From contig MWST01000003.1 of assembly GCA_002050235.1 (NCBI GenBank), positions 1-64,000 on the forward strand: a stretch of DNA of 64,000 bases, read 5' to 3'. The stretch's first letter is position 1; each line of letters opens with the position of its first letter. The DNA comes from Polyangiaceae bacterium UTPRO1 (GTDB lineage Bacteria > Desulfobacterota > Binatia > UTPRO1). A model generated the notes under the pieces. It saw only the letters and a list, made by a program, of their open reading frames with translations. It was not told the origin of the DNA and searched no databases. Shown here in pieces: positions 42,801 through 50,924 of this stretch. The position numbers were made by a program, and so were the translations under genes.

Positions 42801-42931
42801 GTGCGGGAGCCGAAGCGTCGGCACCGCTCGCGCGCGCCGCTGTCGGCGGCCTCACCGTGTCCACGGCCTTGACACTGGTGCTCGTCCCGGTCGCCTACGA
42901 GCTCTTCTGTGTGCGGAGGACGGCAGCGTGA
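39815..42931 (+). CDS. RND-family efflux pump, inner-membrane permease
   Basis: Proton-driven inner-membrane transporter of 1038 residues and about 12 membrane helices, with two large periplasmic loops. It begins with MPVDVFPSLKIPAVVVATFYPG, typical of HAE1/AcrB-like permeases, and contains GLGLA-like SNLGLAPGF and a TM4 block LAIGRLVDNSVVVLENI. The TM4 proton site has Asp398-Asn399 instead of Asp-Asp, and the TM10 region reads VGIVVSNSILLVDFAN without the AcrB Lys. It is followed by GTGA overlap with the adaptor gene. Substrates unknown. Confidence 0.92.
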   Translation: MPSFAIRNPHLIIVGALITVLLGLTALVQMPVDVFPSLKIPAVVVATFYPGMPPTEVERNITTRFERFFTLGSDIEHTESRSLPGVSIIKVFFHPDADIDAAAASIANLAMANLRHLPPGTLPPLVLKSGASSLPVTLVTVAGAGFSEAQLRDQAQYNVRNQLATVAGASVPPPFGGKYRQMMVYADRQALQARGLTLMDVVHSLNDANLIIPAGDAKIGNTDYFVHTNSMIEDPAAIDDVPLKVGAGAAPVLVRDVAHTEDASQIQQNVVRIDGQRSVYVPILKQSNANTIAVVDGVRDVIGKIAGLPQGMKLQPIFDQSGYIRAAIASLRDEAGSAALLASLVILLFLGSFKSTIAIFLSIPLSLLGAAFAMFCGGSTVNVMTLGGFALAIGRLVDNSVVVLENINRHLSLGKGPQEAARDGAEEVALPVLASTLTTVIVFFPVMFLFGVAKYLFSALSLAVVLSMIASYVVAMTVIPIYCARFLTSEEAQATEEGGGRLAGFSRAYERFADRYEGWLALALEHKGLVIGAVTGLFVLAMVGWRHLGTELFPRTDAGQFIIDLRAPLGSRIEVTEALADKVEAVVREVIPKDDLDVVVSNLGLAPGFSAIYSPNAASDSGVVMVSLKPEHRGSTWQYLALLRERLRAEVPEVEPFFQSGSIIDSVLDFGLAAPIDVQLSGPRYDDLHAAARTIERTARRLSGVADVFVPQEAGYPTLDVNVDRLKAARLGLSQRDVVSNTITALTSNQMIAPSIWIDPANGNDYFLTVQYPERDIRSLDTLLDIPVRRGDGGAGRDDALMLRSVATVSKSAQPAEADHYDIQRVVDVLIAPRGDDMGGTQREIREALRDVHLPADVRVTYRGAVAAMEASFTSFGFGLAMAVALLYLVMVAQFRSFLDPVIIMFAVPMGMIGVVAILLATDTTLNIESFMGIIAMVGIVVSNSILLVDFANRRRRAGVELRRAVLEAARTRMRPIVMTALATIVGLVPIALALGAGAEASAPLARAAVGGLTVSTALTLVLVPVAYELFCVRRTAA

Positions 42932-44055
42932 CGAACCGTGTGCGCCTGCTGATTGCGACGGCGGCTCTCCTCGGCCTCGGCATGGCGTTGCGCACGGCGC
43001 CCGTCGCCGAGCCGGCGACCGAGCGGTCGCTGCCGCGCGTCGCGGTCATTCGGCCCGAGCGCGGGGACGTGGTGCGTTCGATAACGCTTCCGGGCGATCT
43101 GATCGGCCGGAACCAAGCGCAGCTCTATGCCAAGGTGACCGGCTATCTGCGCCGCATCGACGTCGACAAGGGCGATAGCGTGCGCCAGGGGCAGATCCTG
43201 GCGGAGATCGAGGTTCCCGAGCTCCAGCAGAAGCTGAAGCGGGCGCGCGCCAACCGCGACGTACGCCGGATCACCTACGATCGGCTGCGCGGAGTGTGGA
43301 ACACGGACCGGCGGCTCGTCGCCCGCGAGGACGTCGACGTCGCCCGCGGCGAGTTCGATCAGGCCCAGGCAGAGGTCGAAGAGCTCGAAGCACTCGTGGG
43401 ATACACGCGGATAGCGGCTCCCTTCGCCGGCATAGTGACGGCGCGCTACGTCGATCCGGGGGCTCTCATCGAGGCCGACGGCCGCGGCGGCGGACCGGGA
43501 GATCGCGACGGGCCCAAGTCCGGCGGACCGATCGTGGCGCTCGCCGACACCGCCCGCTTGCGCGTCTACGTGTACGTGCCGGAGCGCGAGGTGGCGGCGG
43601 TACGGCGTGGAATGGCGGCACGTCTCGTCCTCAGGGAGCTTCCCGGGCGGGAGTTCTTGGGAACGGTGGCGCGCTTCGCCAACGCCCTCGATTTCTCGAC
43701 GCGCACGATGCTGACCGAGGTCGACCTGGAGAATCCGCAGGGCGAGCTCTATCCCGGCATGTACGCCGACGTTACGCTCGAGCTCGAGCGCCACACGCAC
43801 GCGCTCGAGATCCCGCCGACGGCGGTCGGGAGCGACCGGACGTCGAGCTTCGTGCTCGTGGTGGACGGCGGCACGCTCGTGCGGGTGCCCGTCACCACCG
43901 GGATCGCCTCGCCGCACCTGGTCGAGGTCACGAGCGGCTTGTCGGGGAGCGAGAGCATCGTCCGCGACCTCGGGCCGGCGCTGCGCGAGGGTGACAGAGT
44001 GGAGATGGTCGCTGCCGGGGCGGCGACGACCGGCGCCGGACCGCGAGAGCCATGA
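42928..44055 (+). CDS. RND efflux membrane-fusion (adaptor) protein
   Basis: Periplasmic adaptor of 375 residues. An N-terminal signal or anchor (LLIATAALLGLGMALRTAPVA) is followed by a barrel-sandwich/lipoyl domain (LYAKVTGYLRRIDVDKGDSVRQGQ), an alpha-hairpin (about 90-160), the second lipoyl half (YTRIAAPFAGIVTARYVDPGALI), a beta-barrel and a membrane-proximal domain. It is coupled to the pump by GTGA and to tolC by ATGA. A Gly-rich insertion (DGRGGGPGDRDGPKSGGP) follows the second lipoyl half. Confidence 0.92.
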   Translation: MTNRVRLLIATAALLGLGMALRTAPVAEPATERSLPRVAVIRPERGDVVRSITLPGDLIGRNQAQLYAKVTGYLRRIDVDKGDSVRQGQILAEIEVPELQQKLKRARANRDVRRITYDRLRGVWNTDRRLVAREDVDVARGEFDQAQAEVEELEALVGYTRIAAPFAGIVTARYVDPGALIEADGRGGGPGDRDGPKSGGPIVALADTARLRVYVYVPEREVAAVRRGMAARLVLRELPGREFLGTVARFANALDFSTRTMLTEVDLENPQGELYPGMYADVTLELERHTHALEIPPTAVGSDRTSSFVLVVDGGTLVRVPVTTGIASPHLVEVTSGLSGSESIVRDLGPALREGDRVEMVAAGAATTGAGPREP

Positions 44056-45422
44056 GCGCGCGCAGCGGAGTCGGCTGGATGATGGTCGCCGTTTTCGCTT
44101 TGGCGGTCTCGACCAGGGCCGGCGCCGCCGCCTCCGGCGACCCGGTGCCCGGCGCCGAGCTCACCCTCGCCAGCGCGATCGCAATCGCGCTGGCGCGGCA
44201 TCCGGCGCGCCTCGAAGAGCAGTCGCGCGTGAGCGCGGCGGACGAAAGGGTCGGCGCAGCGCGCTCGGGCTACCTCCCGCAGCTGTTGGCGACGGCACAG
44301 TACCTGCGCGCTACCGACAACGGGATCGGCGACACGGCATATCTCGCCGCGCCGGGGATACCGCGCCTGCCGAGCAACGGGCGCCACGACGACTCGCTTT
44401 CGAGCACCTTCGACAATTATCTCGCCGGCGTCTCCGCCTATCAGTACCTGCTCGACTTCGGACGGCAACGCGGGTTGGTCGCGCAGCGGAACGCCGAGGC
44501 GGATCTCGAGCGGGCGCGGCTCGCCCTGGTCGAGCTCGACCTCGTATATCGGGTGTCGAAAGCGTACTTCGACCTCGTCGCCGCCAAGGAGCTGGTCGCC
44601 GTCTACGAGACTGCGGTGGCGCAGCGCAGCGAGCACCTGCACGGCGCCCAGGTGAAGGCGCGCGCCGGTCTCGTCTCCGAGATCGACGCCTTCACCGCCG
44701 ATTCCGAGCTGGCGCGCTCGCAGCTGAACCTCGTCGACGCGCGGAATGCCGCCGCCATCGCCAAGGTCGCGCTCGACAACGCCATGGGCCTCGGGGCCGA
44801 TGCGCCCGACTACCGGCAGGCGCCGCCGCCGGCTCCGCCTCCGCCGGCCGAGGATCTTCCGGCATATCTGGCGCGGGCGCTGCATCAGCGGCCCGATCTC
44901 CGCATGCTCGAGGACGAAGCGCGCGCTGCCGGCGCCGAGATCGCCGAATACCGCAGCGACCGCTGGCCCACCCTCGGAGCGACCGCCGGCTACACCGTGC
45001 GCGGCCACGACGATGCCGCCGCCAACAACTTCGACCTCGGCGTGGTGATGAGCTGGCCCCTCTTCAACGGATTTCTCACCGATCACCAGATCGGCGAGGC
45101 GCGCGCGCGACAAGACGCGGTTCGGCACGGCATCGAGGGATTGCGCCAGGAGATAGCGCTGCAGGTGCAGCGTGCGTACTTCGAGCGGCAGACGTCGGTG
45201 CAGCGCATCGAACGTGCCGACCGAGCGCGGGCGGCGTCGGCGGCCGAGCTCGATCTGGCCACCAGGCGCTACGAGGGCGGCCTCGGCAGCATCCTCGAGC
45301 TGGCGGACGCGCAGCGGCGCTTCACCGAGGACAACGCCGACGTCGTCCGCGCCCACGCGGCGGCGGCATCCGCGCAGGCGGCGCTCGCCCGGGCCACGGC
45401 GGATCCGCGGCCGCGCTCCTGA
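44052..45422 (+). CDS. TolC-family outer-membrane efflux protein
   Basis: Outer-membrane channel partner of the RND pump, 456 residues. The signal peptide (about 1-30) is followed by two OEP repeats with long coiled-coil helices: LTLASAIAIALARHPARLEEQ, SAYQYLLDFGRQRGLVAQ, YRVSKAYFDLVAAKELVAVY, and in the second half ATAGYTVRG-like strand sequence and SWPLFNGFLTDHQIGEARARQ. The start ATG overlaps the adaptor stop. The inner-membrane, adaptor and outer-membrane genes are collinear and probably form one machine. Confidence 0.9.
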   Translation: MSARSGVGWMMVAVFALAVSTRAGAAASGDPVPGAELTLASAIAIALARHPARLEEQSRVSAADERVGAARSGYLPQLLATAQYLRATDNGIGDTAYLAAPGIPRLPSNGRHDDSLSSTFDNYLAGVSAYQYLLDFGRQRGLVAQRNAEADLERARLALVELDLVYRVSKAYFDLVAAKELVAVYETAVAQRSEHLHGAQVKARAGLVSEIDAFTADSELARSQLNLVDARNAAAIAKVALDNAMGLGADAPDYRQAPPPAPPPPAEDLPAYLARALHQRPDLRMLEDEARAAGAEIAEYRSDRWPTLGATAGYTVRGHDDAAANNFDLGVVMSWPLFNGFLTDHQIGEARARQDAVRHGIEGLRQEIALQVQRAYFERQTSVQRIERADRARAASAAELDLATRRYEGGLGSILELADAQRRFTEDNADVVRAHAAAASAQAALARATADPRPRS

Positions 45423-45445
45423 CACCAACCGGAGGAGGTACATTC

Positions 45446-46111
45446 ATGCGCACGATCATCGCTCGGGGGACGATGGCGATCCTGGCGCTGGTCGGCACGG
45501 CGTGCGCGCTCACGCCGCCGCACGTCCGGCTCGATCCGGCGGCCAACTTCACTGCGCACGTGGACGCGCGCGGCATCGTCGTCGACCGCATGGCGGGCGG
45601 CGAGCGCGCCCGTGTGGTCCAGGAGCTGGCCTTCCGTGCGTGGCCGCTCGCGGTCGAGGAGGGCCGCAAGGACGTGGCGATCATTACGTCTGCGGGTGCG
45701 GCCACCACGGTGAGCGCCACCGGCGGCGACGGCCGGCCGCTCGGTGACGTGGAGGCGCAGTGGACCGACGGCGCCATCCATCTCACCTTCGCGCCGCGCG
45801 GCCAGGCCGTCTACCGCACGACGCCGTTTCGCCGCGTCAATCCGTGGCGGACCCCACGTCTCCTGGGTCAACCGGCGGACGACATCGTCGAGCTTCCGGG
45901 GCGCTACGTCGCCGACATCGAGAGCGCCGACGGCCGGCGCGTCGGGTGGCTGAAGGTCGAGATCGCAGACGGCGGCGCGGTGGCGCGGCTCTACGAGGGC
46001 GACCTGCCCGCGAGCATCAACGGCCCGCTCGCGGTCGCGGCCGTGGAACGCCTGAACGAAGAGGTCGACTGGGTCGAGCAGCATGCAGTCGATCCGTACC
46101 TCGGGAACTGA
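45446..46111 (+). CDS. Exported protein of unknown function in the RND operon
   Basis: A 221-residue protein that I do not recognise. A signal-like hydrophobic start (TIIARGTMAILALVGTACA) ends in a Cys, but the preceding residues do not form a good lipobox, so lipid modification is uncertain. The mature part has no Cys after that point and shows alternating beta-type stretches with a FRRVNPWRTPR segment in the middle. A very strong ribosome site GGAGGAGG (45431-45438) and a 23-base gap after tolC place it in the efflux operon. A pump accessory role is inferred from position only. Confidence 0.6.
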   Translation: MRTIIARGTMAILALVGTACALTPPHVRLDPAANFTAHVDARGIVVDRMAGGERARVVQELAFRAWPLAVEEGRKDVAIITSAGAATTVSATGGDGRPLGDVEAQWTDGAIHLTFAPRGQAVYRTTPFRRVNPWRTPRLLGQPADDIVELPGRYVADIESADGRRVGWLKVEIADGGAVARLYEGDLPASINGPLAVAAVERLNEEVDWVEQHAVDPYLGN

Positions 46112-46176
46112 CGGTGCGCAGAGCGCGCTCGACTCCGTGAGCGCAAGAGCGAAGAGTTCGCCGGCCCCCGGTCGGG

Positions 46177-48123
46177 CTAGATCTCGATCTGCGCCCCCAG
46201 CTCCACGACCTCGTTGGCCGGGATGCCGAAGAACTCCGTCGGCGAGCGCGCGTTCCGCGCCAGGAAGGCGAAGAGCGCGCGGCGCCAGCGCGGCATGTGC
46301 GAGCGGCCGGTCGGGATGAAGGTCTCGCGACCGAGGAAATAGCTCGTGCGGCCGCGGTATATGGCGAGGCCCTGTCCGGCGGCGAGCTTCATGACCTCGG
46401 GAACGTTCGGCGTCTCCATGAAGCCGTAGCGCGCCAGGACGCGCCAGAAGCCGGCGTGGAGCTGTTCCACCTGGACGCGGTCGGCCTCGGCGACCATCGG
46501 TTCGTTGACGGTGACGACCGTGAGCAGCACGATCTGTTCGTGCAGCACCTGGTTGTGCTTGAGCTGGTGGAGGAGGGCCATCGGCGTGCCCTCGGGATCC
46601 TGGGTCATGAAGACGGCGGTGCCCTTGACGCGCGCCGGCGGCTGCAGCTTCAAGCTGGTGAAGAAATCCTCGAACTTGATGCGCACCTTCGAGAGCTCGC
46701 CGTAGCGCCAGCGAGCTCCGGCGCGCCAGGTCGTCATCACCAGGAAGACGCCGAGGGCGGCCACCATCGGGAACCATCCGCCGTGCAGGAGCTTCGTCAG
46801 GTTGGCGCTGAAGAAAGGCAGATCGACGGCGAGGAAGAGCGCGGTCAGTCCGGCCGCGCGCAGGGGCGGCCATCCCCAATGGTGGCGGGCGACGGCGTAG
46901 AAGAGGATCGACGTGCTTGCGAACGTGCCGGTGACGGCGATGCCGTAGGCCGCAGCTAGGTTGCTCGACGTCCGGGCGACGAGCACGATGGCGACGCAGG
47001 CGATCATCAGCATCGTGTTCACGACCGGCACGAAGATCTGACCCTCGGTCGCGGCCGAGGTGTGGATGATCTTGACGCGGGGCAGGAAGCCGAGCTGCAC
47101 CGCTTGCTGGGTGAGCGAGAAGGCCCCCGATATCATGGCCTGCGACGCGATCACGGCGGCGCAGGTCGCGATCAGGATCATCGGGTAGAGCAGTATCTCG
47201 GGCACGAGCGCGTAGAACGGGCTCGCCACCGCCAGCCGGCAGGCGTCGGCGGCGGTGCCTTGCGGACCGTCGCAGCTTGCCAGCAGCACGGCGCCCTGGC
47301 CGAGATAATTCAGCACCAGCGCCGGGAAGACGACCGCGTACCAGGTGACGCGAATCGGTCGGCGGCCGAAATGTCCCATGTCGGCGTAGAGCGCCTCGCT
47401 GCCGGTCACGCAGAGGACGACGGCGCCGAGCACGAAGAAGCCGTGCCGGCCGTGCGTGAAGACGAAGCGCAGCGCGTGCGAGGGGTCGAGCGCGAAGAGG
47501 ACCGAGGGCTGACGGACGATCCACGGCACGCTGGCGGCGGCGATGCTCGCGAACCACCCGAGCATGACCGGTCCGAACACCGCTCCGAGACCGGCGGTCC
47601 CGTGGCGCTGCACCAGGAACAGGCCGGCGAGGATCGCAACGGTGATGAGCGAGACCCAAGGGGTGAGCGACGGCGCCGCCACTTCCAGGCCCTCGACCGC
47701 GCTCAGCACCGAGATGGCCGGCGTGATGACGCCGTCGCCGTAGAGGAGGGCGGCTCCGAAGAGGCCGAGCGCCATGAGGCGCGAACGCGGACGGTTGGTG
47801 GCGCGCAGGAGGGCGAGGAGGGCGAACGTCCCGCCCTCGCCGCGGTTGTCCGCGTGCATGATGAAGGTCAGGTACTTCACCATCACGATGATCACCAGGG
47901 ACCAGAACACCAGCGACAGGATGCCGAGGACGTTCCCGTGATTGGGGACGAGACCGTATCCGGGCCCGAAGCACTCCTTGATGGTGTAGAGGGGCGAGGT
48001 GCCGAGATCGCCGTAGACCACGCCGAGAGCAGCGACACCGAGCACCATGAGGCCGGTGCCGTGCTTGGCGGCAGGCGCGGTGGATCCGTCGCGCGACGCA
48101 GAGTCCGTAGCCGGCTCGGCCAT
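46177..48123 (-). CDS. kup: Low-affinity potassium uptake protein Kup
   Basis: KUP/HAK/KT-type K+:H+ symporter. The 648 residues have about 12 membrane helices plus a cytosolic C-terminal domain. Family motifs are GVVYGDLGTSPLYTIKECFG, NRGEGGTFALLALL, GAALLYGDGVITPAISVLSAVEGLEV, TGSEALYADMGHFG, VLNYLGQGAVLL and SQAMISGAFSLTQQAVQLGFLPR. Encoded alone; convergent with the efflux operon across a 65-base gap and divergent from the TVP38-type gene. Confidence 0.96.
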   Translation of the reverse strand: MAEPATDSASRDGSTAPAAKHGTGLMVLGVAALGVVYGDLGTSPLYTIKECFGPGYGLVPNHGNVLGILSLVFWSLVIIVMVKYLTFIMHADNRGEGGTFALLALLRATNRPRSRLMALGLFGAALLYGDGVITPAISVLSAVEGLEVAAPSLTPWVSLITVAILAGLFLVQRHGTAGLGAVFGPVMLGWFASIAAASVPWIVRQPSVLFALDPSHALRFVFTHGRHGFFVLGAVVLCVTGSEALYADMGHFGRRPIRVTWYAVVFPALVLNYLGQGAVLLASCDGPQGTAADACRLAVASPFYALVPEILLYPMILIATCAAVIASQAMISGAFSLTQQAVQLGFLPRVKIIHTSAATEGQIFVPVVNTMLMIACVAIVLVARTSSNLAAAYGIAVTGTFASTSILFYAVARHHWGWPPLRAAGLTALFLAVDLPFFSANLTKLLHGGWFPMVAALGVFLVMTTWRAGARWRYGELSKVRIKFEDFFTSLKLQPPARVKGTAVFMTQDPEGTPMALLHQLKHNQVLHEQIVLLTVVTVNEPMVAEADRVQVEQLHAGFWRVLARYGFMETPNVPEVMKLAAGQGLAIYRGRTSYFLGRETFIPTGRSHMPRWRRALFAFLARNARSPTEFFGIPANEVVELGAQIEI

Positions 48124-48305
48124 GCTGGTCGGCCCGCTCTATCGCGATTCTCGACGCCCCACAAAGGCGGCGGCCCGGCTTGGCGGCGCCGGGACTATTC
48201 TCTAGATTCTTCTGCGGTACGCGATGGACCCCATAGCCATGACCGGCGCCGGCGCGGCGCGGCGATGATCGCGTTGCGGGCGGCCGGCGCGGACGAGGCG
48301 GTGCC

Positions 48306-48974
48306 GTGAGGCTGCGCGCGGGGCTGCGGGCCGCGCTCCTCGTCGCGGTGCTCGTTGCGGCCGGGCAGTGGCTCCGCCGCGAGCTCGGCCTGCACCCGTC
48401 GGTGGAGGCCGTACGCGCTTGGACCGATACGCTCGGGTGGCACGCGCCGGCAGGCTTCTTCGTGCTGGTCGTGCTGCGGCAGTTGATCCTCTTGCCTGCG
48501 GCAGTGCTGCTGACGGCCGGCGGCTTCATCTTCGGCGGCCTCCTCGGCACGATGCTCGGCGGCACCGGCATCATCTTCTCGGGCATCGGCAACTTCCTGC
48601 TCGCCCGCCGCGCCGGCGACACGATGGTGCCGGTCGAGTGGCGGGCGCGCCTGCGCCACCTGACGTCGCGGGGAGCGGCGCCGGTCGCTTTCTTCACCGG
48701 CGCTGCGACCCTTCATCCCCTCGGCCCGCTCATGGCGGCACACTGGACGGCCGGCTGCTCGACGCTCGCCACGTCTACCTTCCTCGCCGTCATCGTGCCG
48801 GCGAGCTATATGCGCGCCGCGACCCTCGCCACCTTCGGCTCGACGCTCGGAGAGTGGGGCTCTCCCGGCTCGCTGCTCCTGACGGCCGTGCTGCTGGCGG
48901 TTGCGATCGCGCCGCTCGCGGTGCCGCGTCTCCGCCGCCGACTTTTCGAATGGCCGGCTACGCCCACCGACTGA
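48306..48974 (+). CDS. TVP38/TMEM64-family membrane protein
   Basis: DedA-like ('SNARE-associated') integral membrane protein, 222 residues with about five to six hydrophobic segments. The characteristic reentrant region reads LLPAAVLLTAGGFIFGGLLGTMLGGTGIIFSGI. The basic ending RLRRRLFEWPATPT is typical. The GTG start at 48306 is preceded by a poor ribosome site, and a 14-codon frame ends in GTGA at this point. It overlaps tsaC as TGATG. Members are implicated in lipid or membrane homeostasis; the specific role here is unknown. Confidence 0.82.
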   Translation: MRLRAGLRAALLVAVLVAAGQWLRRELGLHPSVEAVRAWTDTLGWHAPAGFFVLVVLRQLILLPAAVLLTAGGFIFGGLLGTMLGGTGIIFSGIGNFLLARRAGDTMVPVEWRARLRHLTSRGAAPVAFFTGAATLHPLGPLMAAHWTAGCSTLATSTFLAVIVPASYMRAATLATFGSTLGEWGSPGSLLLTAVLLAVAIAPLAVPRLRRRLFEWPATPTD

Positions 48975-49591
48975 TGACGGGCTCCGACCTCGACGCGGCA
49001 CTCGCGGCGCTCCGGGAGGACGGTGCGATAGTGTATCCGACCGAGACGTTCTACGGCCTCGGCGCCCGTGCCTTCTCGCCCACGGCGGTGGCGGCGGTCG
49101 CGCGCCTCAAGGGCCGCGACGCCGGGAAGCCGATCGCGCTCATCGTGGCCGACGAGACGATGCTGGCGCGCGTCGTGGCGCGCGTGCCGGCGGCGGCACA
49201 CCGCCTCGCCCGCGCCTTCTGGCCGGGACCTCTGACGCTGGTGCTGCCGGCGCGTGCGGATCTGCCGGCGGCGCTCACCGCCGGCAGCGGCATGATCGGG
49301 GTTCGCGTGTCGAGCCATCCGCTCGCGCAGGCGCTGGTGACGGCGCTCGGCGAGCCGATCACGGCGACGAGCGCCAATCCCGGCGGGGCCGAGCCGGCCC
49401 TCGACGTCGCGGCGGCGCGCCGCTTCTTCGGCGATGCGGTCGTCTACGTCGACGGCGGGCGCCTCGCTGGCGGCCTCGGGTCCACCGTGCTACTCGTCGC
49501 CGACGACGCGGCGCGGGTCATTCGTCGCGGCGCGACGTCGCTCGACGCGCTCCGCCGCGTGCTCGCAACGACACCGCTCTCGGAAGCCTGA
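48974..49591 (+). CDS. tsaC: Threonylcarbamoyl-AMP synthase (YrdC/Sua5 type)
   Basis: Makes threonylcarbamoyl-AMP for the t6A37 modification of ANN-decoding tRNAs. The 205-residue YrdC domain shows VYPTETFYGLGARA, LKGRDAGKPIALIV (the K-R-K triad region), AFWPGPLTLVLPAR, GVRVSSHPLAQAL, and TSANPGGAEP. The ATG at 48974 overlaps the stop of the TVP38 gene. There is no Sua5 C-terminal domain, so this is the single-domain YrdC/TsaC form. It precedes the DUF1015 gene by 11 bases. Confidence 0.92.
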   Translation: MTGSDLDAALAALREDGAIVYPTETFYGLGARAFSPTAVAAVARLKGRDAGKPIALIVADETMLARVVARVPAAAHRLARAFWPGPLTLVLPARADLPAALTAGSGMIGVRVSSHPLAQALVTALGEPITATSANPGGAEPALDVAAARRFFGDAVVYVDGGRLAGGLGSTVLLVADDAARVIRRGATSLDALRRVLATTPLSEA

Positions 49592-49602
49592 AGGAAGATC
49601 CC

Positions 49603-50910
49603 GTGGCGACATTTCGACCGTTTTCCGGGCTGCGCTACGACGCCGGCGTCGTCGGCGACCCCGCAGCCGTGACCGCTCCTCCGTACGACGTCATCGACGC
49701 CGCGCATCGCGACCGCCTCTACGAGCAGAGCGCCTACAACGTCGTGCGCATCGATCTCTGCCGCGATCCGGATCCGTACGCAGCCGCGGCGGCCACTCTC
49801 GCCGCCTGGCGCGAAGAGGGCGCGGTCGTCGCCGACCCGACGCCGTCGTTGTATCTGTACGCGCAGAGGTTCCCGCTGCCCGACGGCTCGATACGCGAGC
49901 GCGTCGGGGTGATCGGCGCGCTCCGCGTCGAGAGCTTCGAGTCCGGGAAGGTGCGCCCGCACGAGCGCACGTTGCAGAAGGCGAAAGACGATCGCTACGC
50001 GCTCGTGCGCGCGACCGGCGTGTCGTTGTCGCCGATCTTCGGACTCGTCTCCGCGCCCGCGCTCGATCTCGCGGCGCTCGTCCCCACGAACCGCCCGCCC
50101 GACGTCGACGTGCGCGGCAAGAGCGGCGCCCACGACCGCATGTGGCGCCTCGACGATCCGGAAGTGATCGCCAAGATCACGGCGGCCGTGGCGCCGCACG
50201 AGGTTTTCATCGCCGACGGACATCATCGCTACGAGACGGCACTGCGCTATCGCGACGAGCGCCGCGCCGCGGCCGGCGCCGCCGCACCTCCGCTCGGCGA
50301 GGCAGCGTACGACTACGTGCTCTGCTACCTCACGACCATGGAGAGCCCGGGGCTTGCGATCTTCCCGACCCACCGCGTGCTGGCGACCCTTGCCCTGGTG
50401 CCCGAAGCGCTGCGCGGGGCGCTCGCCGAGCATTTCACGGTCGCAGAGCTGCCGTGGTCGGCGGCGGGTCTCGCGACCCTGTTGCGGCGTCTCGACGAGG
50501 CTGCGAGCGATCGCAGCAGCGACGTAGCCCACCTCGGCGTCGCAGTGCAGGGCGCCCAGCACCTCTGGCTGTGCACGGCGCCGACGAGCGCGTTGCCGTT
50601 CGCGCCGACGGTGCCGCCGGAGCTGCGCGCCCTCGACGTGACCGTGCTCCACCAGATCGTGCTCGCCGGCATCCTGCGCTTGCCGATCGGCGACCGTGGC
50701 GGCGCTCCCGGCCTCGCCTACACGCAGGACGCGACACGCGCTCTCGACCTCGTCGATCGCGGCGAAGCGGCGGCCGCGTTCTTCCTGCCGGCGACGACCG
50801 TCGGAGATCTCCGCGCGGTCGGCCTCGCCGGCCTCACCATGCCCGAGAAGTCGACGTATTTTTTCCCCAAGCTCCTGACCGGCCTCGTCTTCTACCAACT
50901 TGGCGACTGA
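49603..50910 (+). CDS. DUF1015-family protein
   Basis: Conserved 435-residue cytoplasmic protein with the family signature VFIADGHHRYETALRYRDE and the N-terminal FRPFSGLRYDAG ... TAPPYDVID. It also has PSLYLYAQRF and a C-terminal GLTMPEKSTYFFPKLLTGLV. Enzymatic function is not established; the His-rich motif suggests metal binding or catalysis. GTG 49603 has AAGGAAG 5-6 bases upstream. The gene is one of a tsaC-DUF1015-MoxR run. Confidence 0.88.
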   Translation: MATFRPFSGLRYDAGVVGDPAAVTAPPYDVIDAAHRDRLYEQSAYNVVRIDLCRDPDPYAAAAATLAAWREEGAVVADPTPSLYLYAQRFPLPDGSIRERVGVIGALRVESFESGKVRPHERTLQKAKDDRYALVRATGVSLSPIFGLVSAPALDLAALVPTNRPPDVDVRGKSGAHDRMWRLDDPEVIAKITAAVAPHEVFIADGHHRYETALRYRDERRAAAGAAAPPLGEAAYDYVLCYLTTMESPGLAIFPTHRVLATLALVPEALRGALAEHFTVAELPWSAAGLATLLRRLDEAASDRSSDVAHLGVAVQGAQHLWLCTAPTSALPFAPTVPPELRALDVTVLHQIVLAGILRLPIGDRGGAPGLAYTQDATRALDLVDRGEAAAAFFLPATTVGDLRAVGLAGLTMPEKSTYFFPKLLTGLVFYQLGD

Positions 50911-50924
50911 CGGACCGCGGCGCG

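Noticed and set aside
48257..48309. A 14-codon frame ending in GTGA just before the TVP38-type gene
   Set aside because: No ribosome site, no conserved sense, and the overlap is explained by chance in GC-rich DNA.
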